Assembly: GCA_016795565.1 (NCBI GenBank)
Contig: JAEUGW010000010.1
Location: 1 to 64,000, forward strand
DNA from: Opitutaceae bacterium
GTDB lineage: Bacteria; Verrucomicrobiota; Verrucomicrobiia; Opitutales; Opitutaceae
Length of the DNA: 64,000 nucleotides
Direction of reading: 5' to 3'
Shown here: positions 1 to 8,417 of the stretch, piece after piece
Layout of the letters: every line of letters starts with the position of its first letter
How positions within the stretch are numbered: the first letter of the stretch is position 1
Notes under the pieces: generated by a model
Told to the model about the DNA's origin: nothing
The model's database searches: none
Seen by the model: the letters and a program-made list of their open reading frames with translations, nothing else
Program-made: the position numbers and the translations under genes

Positions 1-1026
1 CTCGCAGCGAAGCCGGGCCGCGGTCTTGTGCCTGGTCAAACTCGAACCGCTGACTGAGTCATGAACTCGCATCACAAGACAGAGTTGTCCGAACCTGTGC
101 ATTACGTCGGCCTGGATGTCTCCAAGGCGCGACTGGATTACGTTACCGAGACCGGCACGCCGGCGAGCGTGCCCAACACCTCCGTCGGTCACGCCACCCT
201 GATCGCCCGGCTCCGCGAGGTGCCCGGCGCCCGGGTCGTGTGCGAGGCCAGCGGCGGCTACGAGCGGGCCTTGCTGGCGGCGCTGTGGGCGGCGCAGCTG
301 GGCGCCTGCCGGGTGCCGCCGGGCCGGGTGCGCCACTACGCCCGGGCCGAGGGCCTGTGGGCGAAGACGGACAGGATTGATGCCGCACTGCTGGGCCGCT
401 ATGCCCGCAGCATGCAACCGCGGTTGGAACAACCCGTCCCCACCGAATGCCTGACCCTGCGCGAGCTGCTGGACTACCGCCGGCAACTCAGCGAGCAACA
501 CACCGCCACGCGCAACCGACTGGAACAGGCCGGGCCGACCCTGCGCAAGCTGTTGACGGCCCAACTCGAGCACCTGGCCGCGGGCTTGGCGCAAGCCGAG
601 GCGGCCATCCAGGCCCACCTGCACGCCCATCCCGGCCTGCAGGCCAAGGCCGAGCGGCTCCGGCAGTTGCAGGGGGTGGGGCCGATCCTGGCGACCACCC
701 TGCTCGCCTACCTGCCCGAACTGGGCCAGGAGGACGACAAACGCATCGCCGCCCTGGTCGGCGTGGCACCCTACGCCCATGACAGCGGCGAGACCTCCCG
801 GCCGCGCCATGCCCGCGGTGGCCGGATCGAGGTCCGCAACGTGCTCTACATGGCCGCCGTCAGCGCCGCGCAGCACAACCCCGTGCTCAGCGCGTTCTAC
901 CAACGCCTCCGCGAGAGCGGCAAACCGGCCAAGGTCTGCCTCACCGCGGTCATGCGCAAGATGATCGTCGTGCTCAACCGCATGCTCCGCGACCCGCACT
1001 TTTCCCTTGTCAGCTAACACCGCTGC
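1..1026 (+). mobile_element. IS110-family insertion sequence, left end not resolved
   Basis: The element is defined by the transposase at 61-1017. Its right end must lie between the stop codon and about 1026, where a REP-like repeat begins. The left end lies at or before base 1. The 9-base sequence gcagcgaag at 4-12 is the exact reverse complement of 1026-1034, so the element may sit between two REP-like arms. IS110 elements usually lack long terminal inverted repeats, and in the IS110 subgroup the guide (bridge) RNA is encoded upstream of the transposase; that part would be mostly outside this window. Boundaries are inference. Confidence 0.55.
61..1017 (+). CDS. IS110-family transposase (DEDD plus serine recombinase)
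   Basis: A 318-residue protein that would catalyse RNA-guided insertion and excision of its own element. The N-terminal RuvC-like DEDD domain is visible: D19 in VGLDVSK, E62 in VVCEASGGYE, D104 and D107 in KTDRIDAALLGRYA. The C-terminal Transposase_20 domain has LQGVGPILATTL near residue 200, then GVAPYAHDSGE, the basic RHARGG segment and MAAVSAAQHNP, where S268 is the expected catalytic serine. Length and domain order are normal for the family and the frame is intact, so the element may still be active. It lies directly upstream of a secreted-protein gene on the same strand, with about 80 bases between them. Confidence 0.95.
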   Translation: MNSHHKTELSEPVHYVGLDVSKARLDYVTETGTPASVPNTSVGHATLIARLREVPGARVVCEASGGYERALLAALWAAQLGACRVPPGRVRHYARAEGLWAKTDRIDAALLGRYARSMQPRLEQPVPTECLTLRELLDYRRQLSEQHTATRNRLEQAGPTLRKLLTAQLEHLAAGLAQAEAAIQAHLHAHPGLQAKAERLRQLQGVGPILATTLLAYLPELGQEDDKRIAALVGVAPYAHDSGETSRPRHARGGRIEVRNVLYMAAVSAAQHNPVLSAFYQRLRESGKPAKVCLTAVMRKMIVVLNRMLRDPHFSLVS

Positions 1027-1093
1027 TTCGCTGCACTCAGAATGACGGGTTTGGTGAGTTGGGCACCCGTCCGTCGAAGGCCTTGCAGCGAAG
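1026..1093. repeat. REP-like inverted repeat beside the IS110 element
   Basis: Perfect 10-base arms cttcgctgca (1026-1035) and tgcagcgaag (1084-1093) enclose about 48 bases. The first arm continues into ctcagaatgac, the same core seen in the repeats at 31407-31489 and 56976-57057. The repeat ends three bases before the next start codon. Confidence 0.6.
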
Positions 1094-1096
1094 AGC

Positions 1097-2914
1097 ATGG
1101 CTGGCTTTGCTCAGGTTGTGCTGATCCGATCCGTCATCTTGATGCTGTTCCTGTCGGTGCGACTGGCTGCGCAGGAGACTTTGGCCATCCCGGCGGAGGA
1201 GCTCGGCCGGGCGCCGACTCCCGCGCGAATTGCCGCGCTGGTGGATCGCGCGGCGACACAGGGCTGGGGGAGCGTGGCCCCGGGGTTGCGCGCCGCGGCC
1301 TTGCAGGCCTACGAAACGGGGAGCGGCTATGTGCCGGCCTGGTATTATCTCCATCGCTGGGCTGAGTTGCTCGCGACGCCCTACAACAAGGCCATCCAGC
1401 TGTGGATCGCGGCCGTGGAGGCGGCGCGGGTGGGCCACCCCAACATGGCCAGCCGCTATGACTACCGCCCGGGCTCGCTCGCGGCCTTGGTCAACCGTGA
1501 GCTGCAATTGGCGCTGCTGGGCAACGCGGCGCTGTCGGAGGAGTTTTTCACGCTGCTGTCGCCGGTGGACAGCCCGCCCGAGGTGCTGGCGATCCTGCAA
1601 AAGATACACCAGTCGGAGCCGGCGCTGTTCACCGACTATGCGAACCTGGCGCTGGCGATCGCGGTGGTTTACGATGTGCCGCCACCGCCGCACTGGCCGC
1701 ACGGGCAGGTGAACGCCGCCCTGTTGCCCCGCAAATTGCCGCCGCCGGAAAAGATATTTGCTTATTACGCAAGACTCGACCGCGCCAACTCCACCCTGCA
1801 ACGCCTGCGGCGGCTGCCGGCCGGCGAGTTGAAGTTTCTCGTCGATCTGGCGGTGCCGGTCAGCGAGCTGGATTGGGCGCGCCAGCATGTGCCGATGGGA
1901 TTGGCCGATTTCGCCAAGGCCTACGACCTGATCAAATACCGGAAGGACCGGATTGAAAAGAACCTCTATGTGTGGCCGGGGCAGGACTACCGTCTGGCGA
2001 GCATCCTGGCCCAGGGAGGCATCTGCGTGGACCAGGCCTATTTCGCGAGCACGGCGGGCAAGGCCAAGGGCATCCCCACGATACTGTTTCGCGGCGCAGG
2101 GCTCGACGGCCGTCACGCCTGGTTCGGCTACCTGGATGGGAGCCAGCGCTGGCAGCTCGATTGCGGGCGTTATGCCGAGCAGAAGTTCATCAGCGGCGTA
2201 GCCTGCGACCCGCAGACGTGGGGCGACATCAATGATCACGAATTGGGCTTCATCACGGAGCGTTTTCGCGCGCTGCCGACCTACAAGCTGTCCGTCATGC
2301 ACACGGCCTTTGCGCAGGAGTATCTGCGGAGCGGCCAGACGGACCTCGCGCTGAAAGCGGCACGCGAGGCCGTCAACCGCGACCGGCGCAACCTGGCTGC
2401 TTGGAACGTGCTCCTCGAGGCGCAGGCGGCGGCCGCTCCCGACCTGAGGCCCCGCGAGGCCGTCCTCCGCGAGGCGGTGCTGGCGTTCCAGAAATATCCC
2501 GACCTTGAGATCGGTTTTTCCCGGCAGCTGGTGGCGGTCTTGCGCCAGCGGGGTGAGACCAGCCTGGCCGCCTTCGAGGAGCAGCGGTTGGGAAAGAAAT
2601 ATCAAGCCAACCGCGGCGATCTCAGCATCGAGCAGGCGGCCGCGACGGTGCAACGGAGCATGGGAACGGACGACCTGGCCACGCAGATCAAGGTCTATAA
2701 CCGCATCCTCGACACGGCCGGGCCGGGGCAGGCGATCGATTTCTACGACAAGGTCGTGGTGCCCTTTGTGCGGCACCTGGCGGCCCGCCAGCAGGTGCCG
2801 GCGGCCCTGCAAAGCCTCGACCGGGCCCGCCGCACCCTGCGTGTGGAGGCTGGCAAGCAGCTGGATCTCGAAATGGCGGCCGAGACGGCGCGACTGAAAA
2901 CCGGCCAAAAGTGA
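1097..2914 (+). CDS. Secreted transglutaminase-like domain protein with helical repeats
   Basis: A 605-residue exported protein of unknown substrate. A Cys-His-Asp set typical of the transglutaminase-like fold is visible: C310 in GGICVDQAYF, H340 in GRHAWFGYLD and D355 in WQLDCGRY. The first 300 residues and the last 220 are helical; the latter resemble TPR-like units. The N-terminus is hydrophobic (residues 7-25) and works as a signal peptide. The listed ATG is only three bases after a REP-like repeat; an in-frame GTG at 1118 (reading VLIRSVILMLFLSV) gives a better signal peptide and may be the true start. The fold assignment is inference from motifs; the enzymatic role is unknown. Confidence 0.7.
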   Translation: MAGFAQVVLIRSVILMLFLSVRLAAQETLAIPAEELGRAPTPARIAALVDRAATQGWGSVAPGLRAAALQAYETGSGYVPAWYYLHRWAELLATPYNKAIQLWIAAVEAARVGHPNMASRYDYRPGSLAALVNRELQLALLGNAALSEEFFTLLSPVDSPPEVLAILQKIHQSEPALFTDYANLALAIAVVYDVPPPPHWPHGQVNAALLPRKLPPPEKIFAYYARLDRANSTLQRLRRLPAGELKFLVDLAVPVSELDWARQHVPMGLADFAKAYDLIKYRKDRIEKNLYVWPGQDYRLASILAQGGICVDQAYFASTAGKAKGIPTILFRGAGLDGRHAWFGYLDGSQRWQLDCGRYAEQKFISGVACDPQTWGDINDHELGFITERFRALPTYKLSVMHTAFAQEYLRSGQTDLALKAAREAVNRDRRNLAAWNVLLEAQAAAAPDLRPREAVLREAVLAFQKYPDLEIGFSRQLVAVLRQRGETSLAAFEEQRLGKKYQANRGDLSIEQAAATVQRSMGTDDLATQIKVYNRILDTAGPGQAIDFYDKVVVPFVRHLAARQQVPAALQSLDRARRTLRVEAGKQLDLEMAAETARLKTGQK

Positions 2915-2985
2915 GAATTTTGCACCGCTGGTTGAACCTTTCCGGCTTGTGAGCGTCTTAGACCCGGCTTCACTCCCATTCACCC

Positions 2986-3549
2986 ATGCTCGACATCTTC
3001 AAGGGCGCCGGCGTCCTCATCTATCCTCTCGCACTCTGTTCCGTCATCGCAGTCTACATCCTCTGCGAACGACTCTACGCCCTCCGTCAGGATGCGGTGC
3101 TGCCGAACGACCTGGTCGATGCCATCGTGGAGGGAAAGCCCGCCCAGGCCGGCCGGCATTCGGTGCTCGCGCGGGTGGTCGAGTTCGCGGACCGGCACCA
3201 GGATGACCCCGAGGCGGTCAAGGCCTTCGCCCGGCTGGAGATCAACCGCATGGAGCGAGGCATTCCCTATCTGGATGTCATCTACGCCGCCGCCCCGCTC
3301 ATCGGCCTGACCGGCACCGTGACCGGCCTGCTGCAGGTGTTCTCGCAGATTTCACCGGAGACCGGCCTGCCGGACCCGGTCGCCTTCACCAAGGGTGTGG
3401 CGCTGGCCCTCTCCGCGACCGTCATCGGCCTGGCGATCGCCATTCCGTCTCTGGTGGGTGCCGGCTATCTGCAGCGCAAGGTGGAGAACTATGCCGCCCG
3501 GCTCGACCTGCTGCTGGAACGCATCCTGGCGCGCAGCGCCAAGTCATGA
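2986..3549 (+). CDS. exbB: MotA/TolQ/ExbB proton channel family protein
   Basis: A 187-residue inner-membrane protein that, with ExbD, should convert proton motive force into mechanical work on the outer membrane. Transmembrane segments are visible near residues 9-27 (YPLALCSVIAVYIL), 100-125 (IYAAAPLIGLTGTVTGLL) and 135-165 (ALSATVIGLAIAIPSLV). The GLTGTV and LSATVIGL motifs are hallmarks of the family. It overlaps exbD by the ATGA arrangement at 3546-3549, so the two are translationally coupled. No tonB gene follows; whether it serves TonB or a Tol-like system cannot be told here. Confidence 0.9.
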   Translation: MLDIFKGAGVLIYPLALCSVIAVYILCERLYALRQDAVLPNDLVDAIVEGKPAQAGRHSVLARVVEFADRHQDDPEAVKAFARLEINRMERGIPYLDVIYAAAPLIGLTGTVTGLLQVFSQISPETGLPDPVAFTKGVALALSATVIGLAIAIPSLVGAGYLQRKVENYAARLDLLLERILARSAKS

Positions 3550-3944
3550 GCGGACTCTACCAACGGAAGCGCAAGCGGCCCGAGATGAACCTCGTGCCGC
3601 TGATCGACGTGCTCGTGATGCTGATCTTCTTTGCCTTCGTCACGATGCAGTTTCGCACGATGTCCACGATGAACCTGACCCTGCCCAAGGTGGAGACGGC
3701 GGGGAAAAGCGAGCTGAAGGAATCCCTGACCATCAGCATCACCAAGGAGGGCACGGTGGATTTCAACGGCAAGCCCGCCAGCATGGCGACGCTGGCGGAG
3801 CTCGTGCGGCAGGTCGGGACCGTGACCAAGGACATCACGGTCGTCATCCGCTCGGATGAGAACACACCGCTGCGTTATGTGACGGAGGCGATGGACGTCT
3901 GTCGCAAGCAGGGGCTGAACAAGATCCGGCTGCAATCGCGCTGA
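3546..3944 (+). CDS. exbD: ExbD/TolR family biopolymer transport protein
   Basis: A 132-residue partner of ExbB, anchored by one N-terminal membrane helix with the periplasmic domain outside. The classic start of the family is visible: PEMNLVPLIDVLVMLIFFA, with the membrane aspartate D22 in PLIDVLVML. The periplasmic part (about residues 45-132) has the usual ITVVIRSDENT and VCRKQGLNKIRL segments. It starts inside the exbB stop codon, so stoichiometric co-translation is likely. Confidence 0.92.
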   Translation: MSGLYQRKRKRPEMNLVPLIDVLVMLIFFAFVTMQFRTMSTMNLTLPKVETAGKSELKESLTISITKEGTVDFNGKPASMATLAELVRQVGTVTKDITVVIRSDENTPLRYVTEAMDVCRKQGLNKIRLQSR

Positions 3945-3950
3945 TCGGCC

Positions 3951-4640
3951 ATGGGCCGGAATATCCTCATCACCGGTGTCACGCGCGGCCTGGGCCGCGC
4001 GCTGGCGGAGTGGTATATTGCGCACGGGCACACGGTCATCGGCTGCGGGCGCAGTGCCGAGGTGTTGAATCTCCGCTTTGCGCATCCAGCCCCGCATCAC
4101 TTCTCCGCTCTCGACGTGGCGGAGGAAGGGAAGGTGGCGCTGTGGGCGGAGAAGGTGTTGGCGGCGCACGGGGTGCCCGACCTGCTCATCAATAATGCCG
4201 CGCTCATGAATACGCCCGCGCCGCTCTGGCAGGTGCCGGCCCGCGAGTTCAATCAACTGATCGACGTCAACATCAAGGGCGTGGCGAACGTCATCCGCCA
4301 CTTCGTGCCGGCCATGGTGACGCGCAAGTCGGGCGTGATCGTCAATCTCAGCTCCGGTTGGGGCCGCAGCACATCGCCGGAGGTGGCGCCTTACTGCGCG
4401 ACGAAATATGCGATGGAAGGCCTGACGAAGGCGCTGGCGCAGGAGCTGCCCCCGGGCATGGCGGCCGTGCCGTTGAATCCCGGGGTGATCGACACCGACA
4501 TGCTGCGGCAGGCGTGGAGCGACGGGGCGGCCAGTTATCCCAAGGCCGAGGCCTGGGCGAAGGTCGCCGCACCCTATATCCTGCAGCTAGGCCCGAAGGA
4601 TAGTGGAGAGTCAGCCAGCGTGCCAAGTTTCGAGGACTGA
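3951..4640 (+). CDS. Short-chain dehydrogenase/reductase
   Basis: A 229-residue cytosolic NAD(P)-dependent oxidoreductase. Visible motifs are the Rossmann glycine pattern TGVTRGLGRAL at residues 8-18, NNAAL near 81, the catalytic serine in VNLSSGWG near 135 and the YCATK Tyr-Lys pair near 152. It follows exbD after six bases and may be read from the same transcript, though no functional link is apparent. The substrate cannot be predicted. The C-terminal residues after ILQLGPKDSG are poorly conserved for the family. Confidence 0.88.
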   Translation: MGRNILITGVTRGLGRALAEWYIAHGHTVIGCGRSAEVLNLRFAHPAPHHFSALDVAEEGKVALWAEKVLAAHGVPDLLINNAALMNTPAPLWQVPAREFNQLIDVNIKGVANVIRHFVPAMVTRKSGVIVNLSSGWGRSTSPEVAPYCATKYAMEGLTKALAQELPPGMAAVPLNPGVIDTDMLRQAWSDGAASYPKAEAWAKVAAPYILQLGPKDSGESASVPSFED

Positions 4641-4650
4641 ATTGTTCTGA

Positions 4651-4749
4651 GATGGAACCAGGCCTCCGGCCCGGATTTTCAGGACGGACGAGTGAAACCT
4701 TGGTGGCCTGCGCACATTCGAGCCACCCGGCCTGAGGCCAGGTTCCACC
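4651..4749. repeat. Imperfect inverted repeat (ggaacc...ggttcc family)
   Basis: Arms gatggaaccaggcctccgg and the near reverse complement ending in ggccaggttccacc fold into a long hairpin. A related element sits at 60643-60715, with the same tggaacc, ggcctccgg and gcgcacattc-like pieces. It follows the SDR gene and is part of the 284-base gap that holds only repeats. Confidence 0.6.
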
Positions 4750-4761
4750 CCTAAGAACCTA

Positions 4762-4884
4762 TCCGAATAACGGCCTGCCCTGTAGCGGCGGTCTATGACC
4801 GCCGAACGATCACTACACCACGCTCGACGGCGGTCGCAGACCGCCGCTACAGAAAACCAAGCTGCCGGGAATAGGTTATTCGGA
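4762..4884. repeat. Nested inverted repeat containing a gtagcggcggtc hairpin
   Basis: Outer arms tccgaataac (4762-4771) and gttattcgga (4875-4884) are exact reverse complements. Inside lies the hairpin tgtagcggcggtc...gaccgccgctaca at 4781-4851, a family that recurs at 20093-20116, 41793-41853 and 58503-58554. The nesting suggests either a small non-autonomous element or one repeat inserted into another. Confidence 0.65.
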
Positions 4885-4924
4885 AAGTCTCTAAGCCAGG
4901 CTGCTACTTCATTTGGCGAGCCGG

Positions 4925-5377
4925 CTACTCCCGTGTCTTCGAGTCGATGATGAGCGTCACCGGGCCGTCGTTGACGAGGGCCACGTCCATCATGGCGCCG
5001 AATTCACCGGTCTGCACGGGGCGGCCGAGCGCGGCCGAGAGCTGCGCGGTGAACTGCCCGTAGAGTGGCAGGGCGAGTTCGGGGCGCGCGGCGGCGTTGA
5101 ATGACGGCCGCGTGCCCTTTGCGGTGCTGGCGTGCAGGGTGAATTGGCTGACGAGCAGGATGCCGCCGCCGATGTCGGCAACGGACTGGTTCATCTGGCC
5201 GGCGTCATCGGCGAAGATGCGCAGCCGGATGATTTTTTGCGCGAGCCATGCGCCATCGTCGGCTGTGTCGTCGGCCACAATGCCAACGAACACCAGCAAG
5301 CCGCGCCCAATCTGACCGATGATCCGACCGGAGACAGTGACGCTCGCCGAGGAGACGCGCTGTATCACCACTCGCAT
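4925..5377 (-). CDS. dtd: D-aminoacyl-tRNA deacylase
   Basis: A 150-residue cytosolic proofreading enzyme that removes D-amino acids (and glycine) from tRNA. It begins [15 protein letters not shown], as in the family. The two signature motifs are present: LLVSQFTL near residue 78 (the SQxT motif) and [11 protein letters not shown] near 137 (the NxGPxT motif). Length is the usual 145-150. It is 20 bases downstream of fabV on the same strand and may be co-transcribed. Confidence 0.95.
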   Translation of the reverse strand: MRVVIQRVSSASVTVSGRIIGQIGRGLLVFVGIVADDTADDGAWLAQKIIRLRIFADDAGQMNQSVADIGGGILLVSQFTLHASTAKGTRPSFNAAARPELALPLYGQFTAQLSAALGRPVQTGEFGAMMDVALVNDGPVTLIIDSKTRE

Positions 5378-5397
5378 GGCGAATCTCCAGCCGAAGC

Positions 5398-6588
5398 CTA
5401 CGGCATCGGCTGGTGCGGCTCGACCTCGGCGTCGTAATTCACGCCCGGCAGGCCGAAACCGAAGAGCTTGAGGAACTCGGTGCGGTAGCCGGCGATGTCG
5501 GTGAGGGACGCGAGATTCTCGGTCGTGACCTGGGGCCAGATGTCGGAGATGGGCTTTTGGATCTCCGGGCGCATTTCCCAGTCGTCGACACGGACGCGCC
5601 CCTCGCTGTCGAAGTTGAGCGTGCCGCCGTTGTAGAGTTGGGTGGCGAAGAGTCGCTGCATCTGCTCGATGCAGCCCTCGTGGGTGCCGGCGGCCTTCAT
5701 GACCTTGTAGAGGATGGAAATATAGAGAGGCACGACCGGGATGGCGGAGCTGGCCTGGGTGACAAGCGCCTTGTTGACGGAGATGAAGGCGCGGCCGCCG
5801 CCGTGGGCCTTGAGCTTGGCGTCGATGGCGCGGGCGGCGCGCTCGAGGTCAATCTTGGCGCGGCCGATGGTGCCGTCCTTGTAGATTGGCCAGGTGTGCA
5901 CGGGCCCGATGTAGGAATAGGCGACGGAGGTGGCACCCGGCGCGAGCAGCCTGGCATCGGCCAGCGCCTGGATCCACATTTCCCAGTCCTCGCCGCCCAT
6001 GACGGCGACGGTGTCGGCGGCCTCGGCCTCGTTGGCGGGGTCGATCGTCACCTCGCTGACGATGCCCTTGTCGGTATCGACGGTCTTGTTGGTGTAAGGT
6101 GTGCCGAGGGGCTTGAGGACTGACTTGTGCACGACGCCGGTGGCCGGGTGGGTGCGGCGGGGGGAGGCGAGGGAATAGACAATCAGGTCGATCGGGCCGC
6201 CCATGTCGCGGGCGATGGTGGCGATGGCCTGCTGCTTGATGTCGGCGGAGAAGGCGTCGCCATTGATGTTCCCGGCGTAAAGTCCGGCGGCCTGGGCCGC
6301 GCGGGTGAAGGCGATGGTGTTATACCAGCCGGGGGTGGCGGGGCGGCCCTCCTCGGAGGGGCGCTCGAAGAAAATACCGAGCGTGGCGGCTCCGGAGCCG
6401 AAGGCGGCGGTGATGCGCGAGGCGAGGCCGTAACCGGTGGAGGCCCCGATGACGAGGACCCGCTTCGGGCCGGCCTTGATCGGGCCCTTGGCCTTGACGT
6501 GGTCGATCTGCTCTTGGATGTGCGCGGCACAGCCCGTGGGATGGGCGGTCACGCAGACGAAGCCGCGAACCTTCGGTTTGATTATCAT
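5398..6588 (-). CDS. fabV: Trans-2-enoyl-ACP/CoA reductase, FabV type
   Basis: A 396-residue NADH-dependent reductase for the last step of fatty acid elongation. The start at 6588 gives [20 protein letters not shown], the typical FabV N-terminus; the frame stays open to 6798 but the extra sequence overlaps a small membrane peptide and does not resemble FabV. The Rossmann region [11 protein letters not shown] lies near residue 50. The active-site Tyr-x8-Lys is seen in [12 protein letters not shown]-terminal [14 protein letters not shown] is also typical. FabV is insensitive to many FabI inhibitors in other bacteria. It lies between dtd and the exosortase operon. Confidence 0.95.
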   Translation of the reverse strand: MIIKPKVRGFVCVTAHPTGCAAHIQEQIDHVKAKGPIKAGPKRVLVIGASTGYGLASRITAAFGSGAATLGIFFERPSEEGRPATPGWYNTIAFTRAAQAAGLYAGNINGDAFSADIKQQAIATIARDMGGPIDLIVYSLASPRRTHPATGVVHKSVLKPLGTPYTNKTVDTDKGIVSEVTIDPANEAEAADTVAVMGGEDWEMWIQALADARLLAPGATSVAYSYIGPVHTWPIYKDGTIGRAKIDLERAARAIDAKLKAHGGGRAFISVNKALVTQASSAIPVVPLYISILYKVMKAAGTHEGCIEQMQRLFATQLYNGGTLNFDSEGRVRVDDWEMRPEIQKPISDIWPQVTTENLASLTDIAGYRTEFLKLFGFGLPGVNYDAEVEPHQPMP

Positions 6589-6712
6589 GCGACGGCCAGT
6601 TTTTCGGCCCGCGCGCCGGAGACAAGAGTCAATTGTTTGGGCGAAAATTATGCTCGCCACCCCGGTTGGAAAGGTCGGAGGGGGCGGGGCGCGCACTCGT
6701 CCGCCTGGGGAA

Positions 6713-6805
6713 TCAAAGCACCAGCCAGAGCCCCAAGCCGAGCAGGAGCAGGCAGAGGAGCAAGGCCAGCAGCGTGCGCTCGTTTTTGGTGACCGCAAAG
6801 GGCAT
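6713..6805 (-). CDS. 30-residue single-helix membrane peptide after exosortase
   Basis: A short frame starts with ATG at 6805, one base after the exosortase stop codon (TGA-C-ATG), and ends with TGA at 6713. The protein starts MPFAVTKNERTLLALLL and then consists almost wholly of Leu, Gly, Trp and Val, so it is one membrane helix with a basic, short cytoplasmic N-terminus. Tight spacing supports translational coupling. The codon choice is like that of the neighbours. I do not recognise it. It could be a regulator or subunit of the exosortase, or an unselected frame. Confidence 0.5.
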   Translation of the reverse strand: MPFAVTKNERTLLALLLCLLLLGLGLWLVL

Positions 6806-6806
6806 G

Positions 6807-8417
6807 TCAGAGACCGATGCGGGTCAGATTCGTCAGGATCTCCCGCATGAGCGGTTCATCCTGTAGCTCGCGCCAGGGCTTGTTGCTGGACAGGCGGACA
6901 AAGAATTGGTCGCCGGGTCGCCGGAAGCCATACTGCAACGCAATCTCGAGGAGGGCGGGCACCGAATAGGGATCGCGGTAGCTGATGACGCGGCCGTCGT
7001 GGATGTGCCAGAACCAGACATTCTGGGGAAAGCCTGCGCTGTTTTTGAAAATCCGCCGCTCGCCTGGGGATATGAGCAAGCCCGGCACGGTCGGCGTCAC
7101 ATCGTCTGCCGGCGCGGGCTGGGTGATCCAGCCAGAGCCCGGCCAGCATGCGTCCGGAGTGTGGGAGGCCACCTGGCTGACGGAGGCCTGCCCCGGCGCC
7201 CAATAGGCGACATAGACGGTGATCTGCGTGAACTGACCCGGGCCGGTGTTTCGCAGATAGGTCCGCTCCATCAGATGCGAGGTCTGCAGGATATCGGAGA
7301 AACGGTAGAGATCGGTGGGGGTCAGGACCTCCCAGCCCGCGGCGCGGACAGGCAGCAATGCGGCCAGTGCCGGCGGCGGCAGGTCGTGCCGGATGGACGG
7401 ACGGGCATTCGCGAGATAAAACACCCCGAGGGCCGCCGTGCTGGCGGCGGCGGCCCAGAAGAAACGCAGTGCCCAGCGCGGCCGTTCCGAGGGAACTGGT
7501 GCGGGGGTGGAGGGTGGGGCGGCCTCCTTGGATTCGAGCAGGATGGCCAGTCCGGCTAGGATAGCCGCCGTGACACCAAGGATGGCAAAGCCCGTCGCAT
7601 CATGCCAAATGCCGCTGATATCCGTGCCGGCATTGGCCAGCAGGGTCAGCGTGAGCGAGCGCAGGAAATTCATGCCCAGCGCCAACAGGGGTGCGGCCAC
7701 AATCAGGACAATCCGGCGAAAGGGGCGGCGGACCAGCCAGCCGGCGAAGAAAAATCCGGCAAAGACGCAGGAGATGAGGCTGCGTATGCCGCTGCAGGCC
7801 TCCTCGACGCCCACGGTGGTCGTGGCCAACTCGATGACGTTGCCGTGTTGGCGGGCGGGGACGCCGAACAGGTGCAGGGCCTGCAGCACCCCGCCCGTGA
7901 CCCATTGCTGGAGGCCGAGCGTAATGCGGGCGTAGGTTCCGTCGGGCAGCGGGGCCACCAGCAGCCAGAGCAGGATTGCCGTCAGGCTGATCCAGTTGAA
8001 GGGCACGAGCCGCCACCGGGTGTCCGCCAGGATGAGCAACCCCGCGAGGAGAAAGGCGGCTAGGGCGAGGGCGAGTTGGAAGGTGACCAAGGCATGGGTC
8101 CAGGCGAGGGTGGCGGCGAACAGGCCCGCGAGGGCAAAAAAAGCAAAACCCGCGAAGAGCGAGCTCGCGACCGCCAGCGTCGGCCAGAGTCCGACGGGAA
8201 CCCAGCGTGGGGTGCCGTGGCGGCGGCTTTCCCACAGCAGCAGCAGGAAGATGAGCGGGACAAAGAAGGCGTGCGACAAGTCGGGGTTCTGCTGCCACTC
8301 CGGCCAGAGCAGCCAGCTGTAGGCGCCCGCCAGAGCCAGGAGCAGGGTGCCTAGGGCGATGGCATCAGCCGGCAGTCGGCCGAGGATCTGGCGTGCGGTG
8401 TTGACGGTGGGAGTCAT
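6807..8417 (-). CDS. Exosortase fused to EpsI-type C-terminal domain
   Basis: A 536-residue inner-membrane cysteine transpeptidase that should cleave and re-attach proteins bearing a PEP-CTERM-like tail. Residues 1-295 hold about eight membrane helices and the catalytic set: C208 in VEEACSGIRSL, R253 in NFLRSLTLT and H272 in GIWHDATGFA. After a proline-rich linker (about 298-312) and one more helix, residues 340-536 form an EpsI-type (DUF3485) domain with VYVAYW, DACWPGSGW and WFWHIHDG. It starts inside the stop codon of the upstream TPR gene (ATGA). The family class (for example the verrucomicrobial types) cannot be fixed by eye, and its substrates are not in this window. Confidence 0.93.
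   Translation of the reverse strand: MTPTVNTARQILGRLPADAIALGTLLLALAGAYSWLLWPEWQQNPDLSHAFFVPLIFLLLLWESRRHGTPRWVPVGLWPTLAVASSLFAGFAFFALAGLFAATLAWTHALVTFQLALALAAFLLAGLLILADTRWRLVPFNWISLTAILLWLLVAPLPDGTYARITLGLQQWVTGGVLQALHLFGVPARQHGNVIELATTTVGVEEACSGIRSLISCVFAGFFFAGWLVRRPFRRIVLIVAAPLLALGMNFLRSLTLTLLANAGTDISGIWHDATGFAILGVTAAILAGLAILLESKEAAPPSTPAPVPSERPRWALRFFWAAAASTAALGVFYLANARPSIRHDLPPPALAALLPVRAAGWEVLTPTDLYRFSDILQTSHLMERTYLRNTGPGQFTQITVYVAYWAPGQASVSQVASHTPDACWPGSGWITQPAPADDVTPTVPGLLISPGERRIFKNSAGFPQNVWFWHIHDGRVISYRDPYSVPALLEIALQYGFRRPGDQFFVRLSSNKPWRELQDEPLMREILTNLTRIGL

Noticed and set aside
1037..2983. A 648-codon open frame on the minus strand
   Set aside because: It is antisense to the transglutaminase-like gene, has an arginine- and glycine-rich composition without domains, and the plus-strand product has a signal peptide and a Cys-His-Asp set.
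6589..6798. Longer FabV start at 6798
   Set aside because: The extra 70 codons do not resemble FabV, overlap the 30-residue peptide in another frame and the standard N-terminus MIIKPK begins at 6588.
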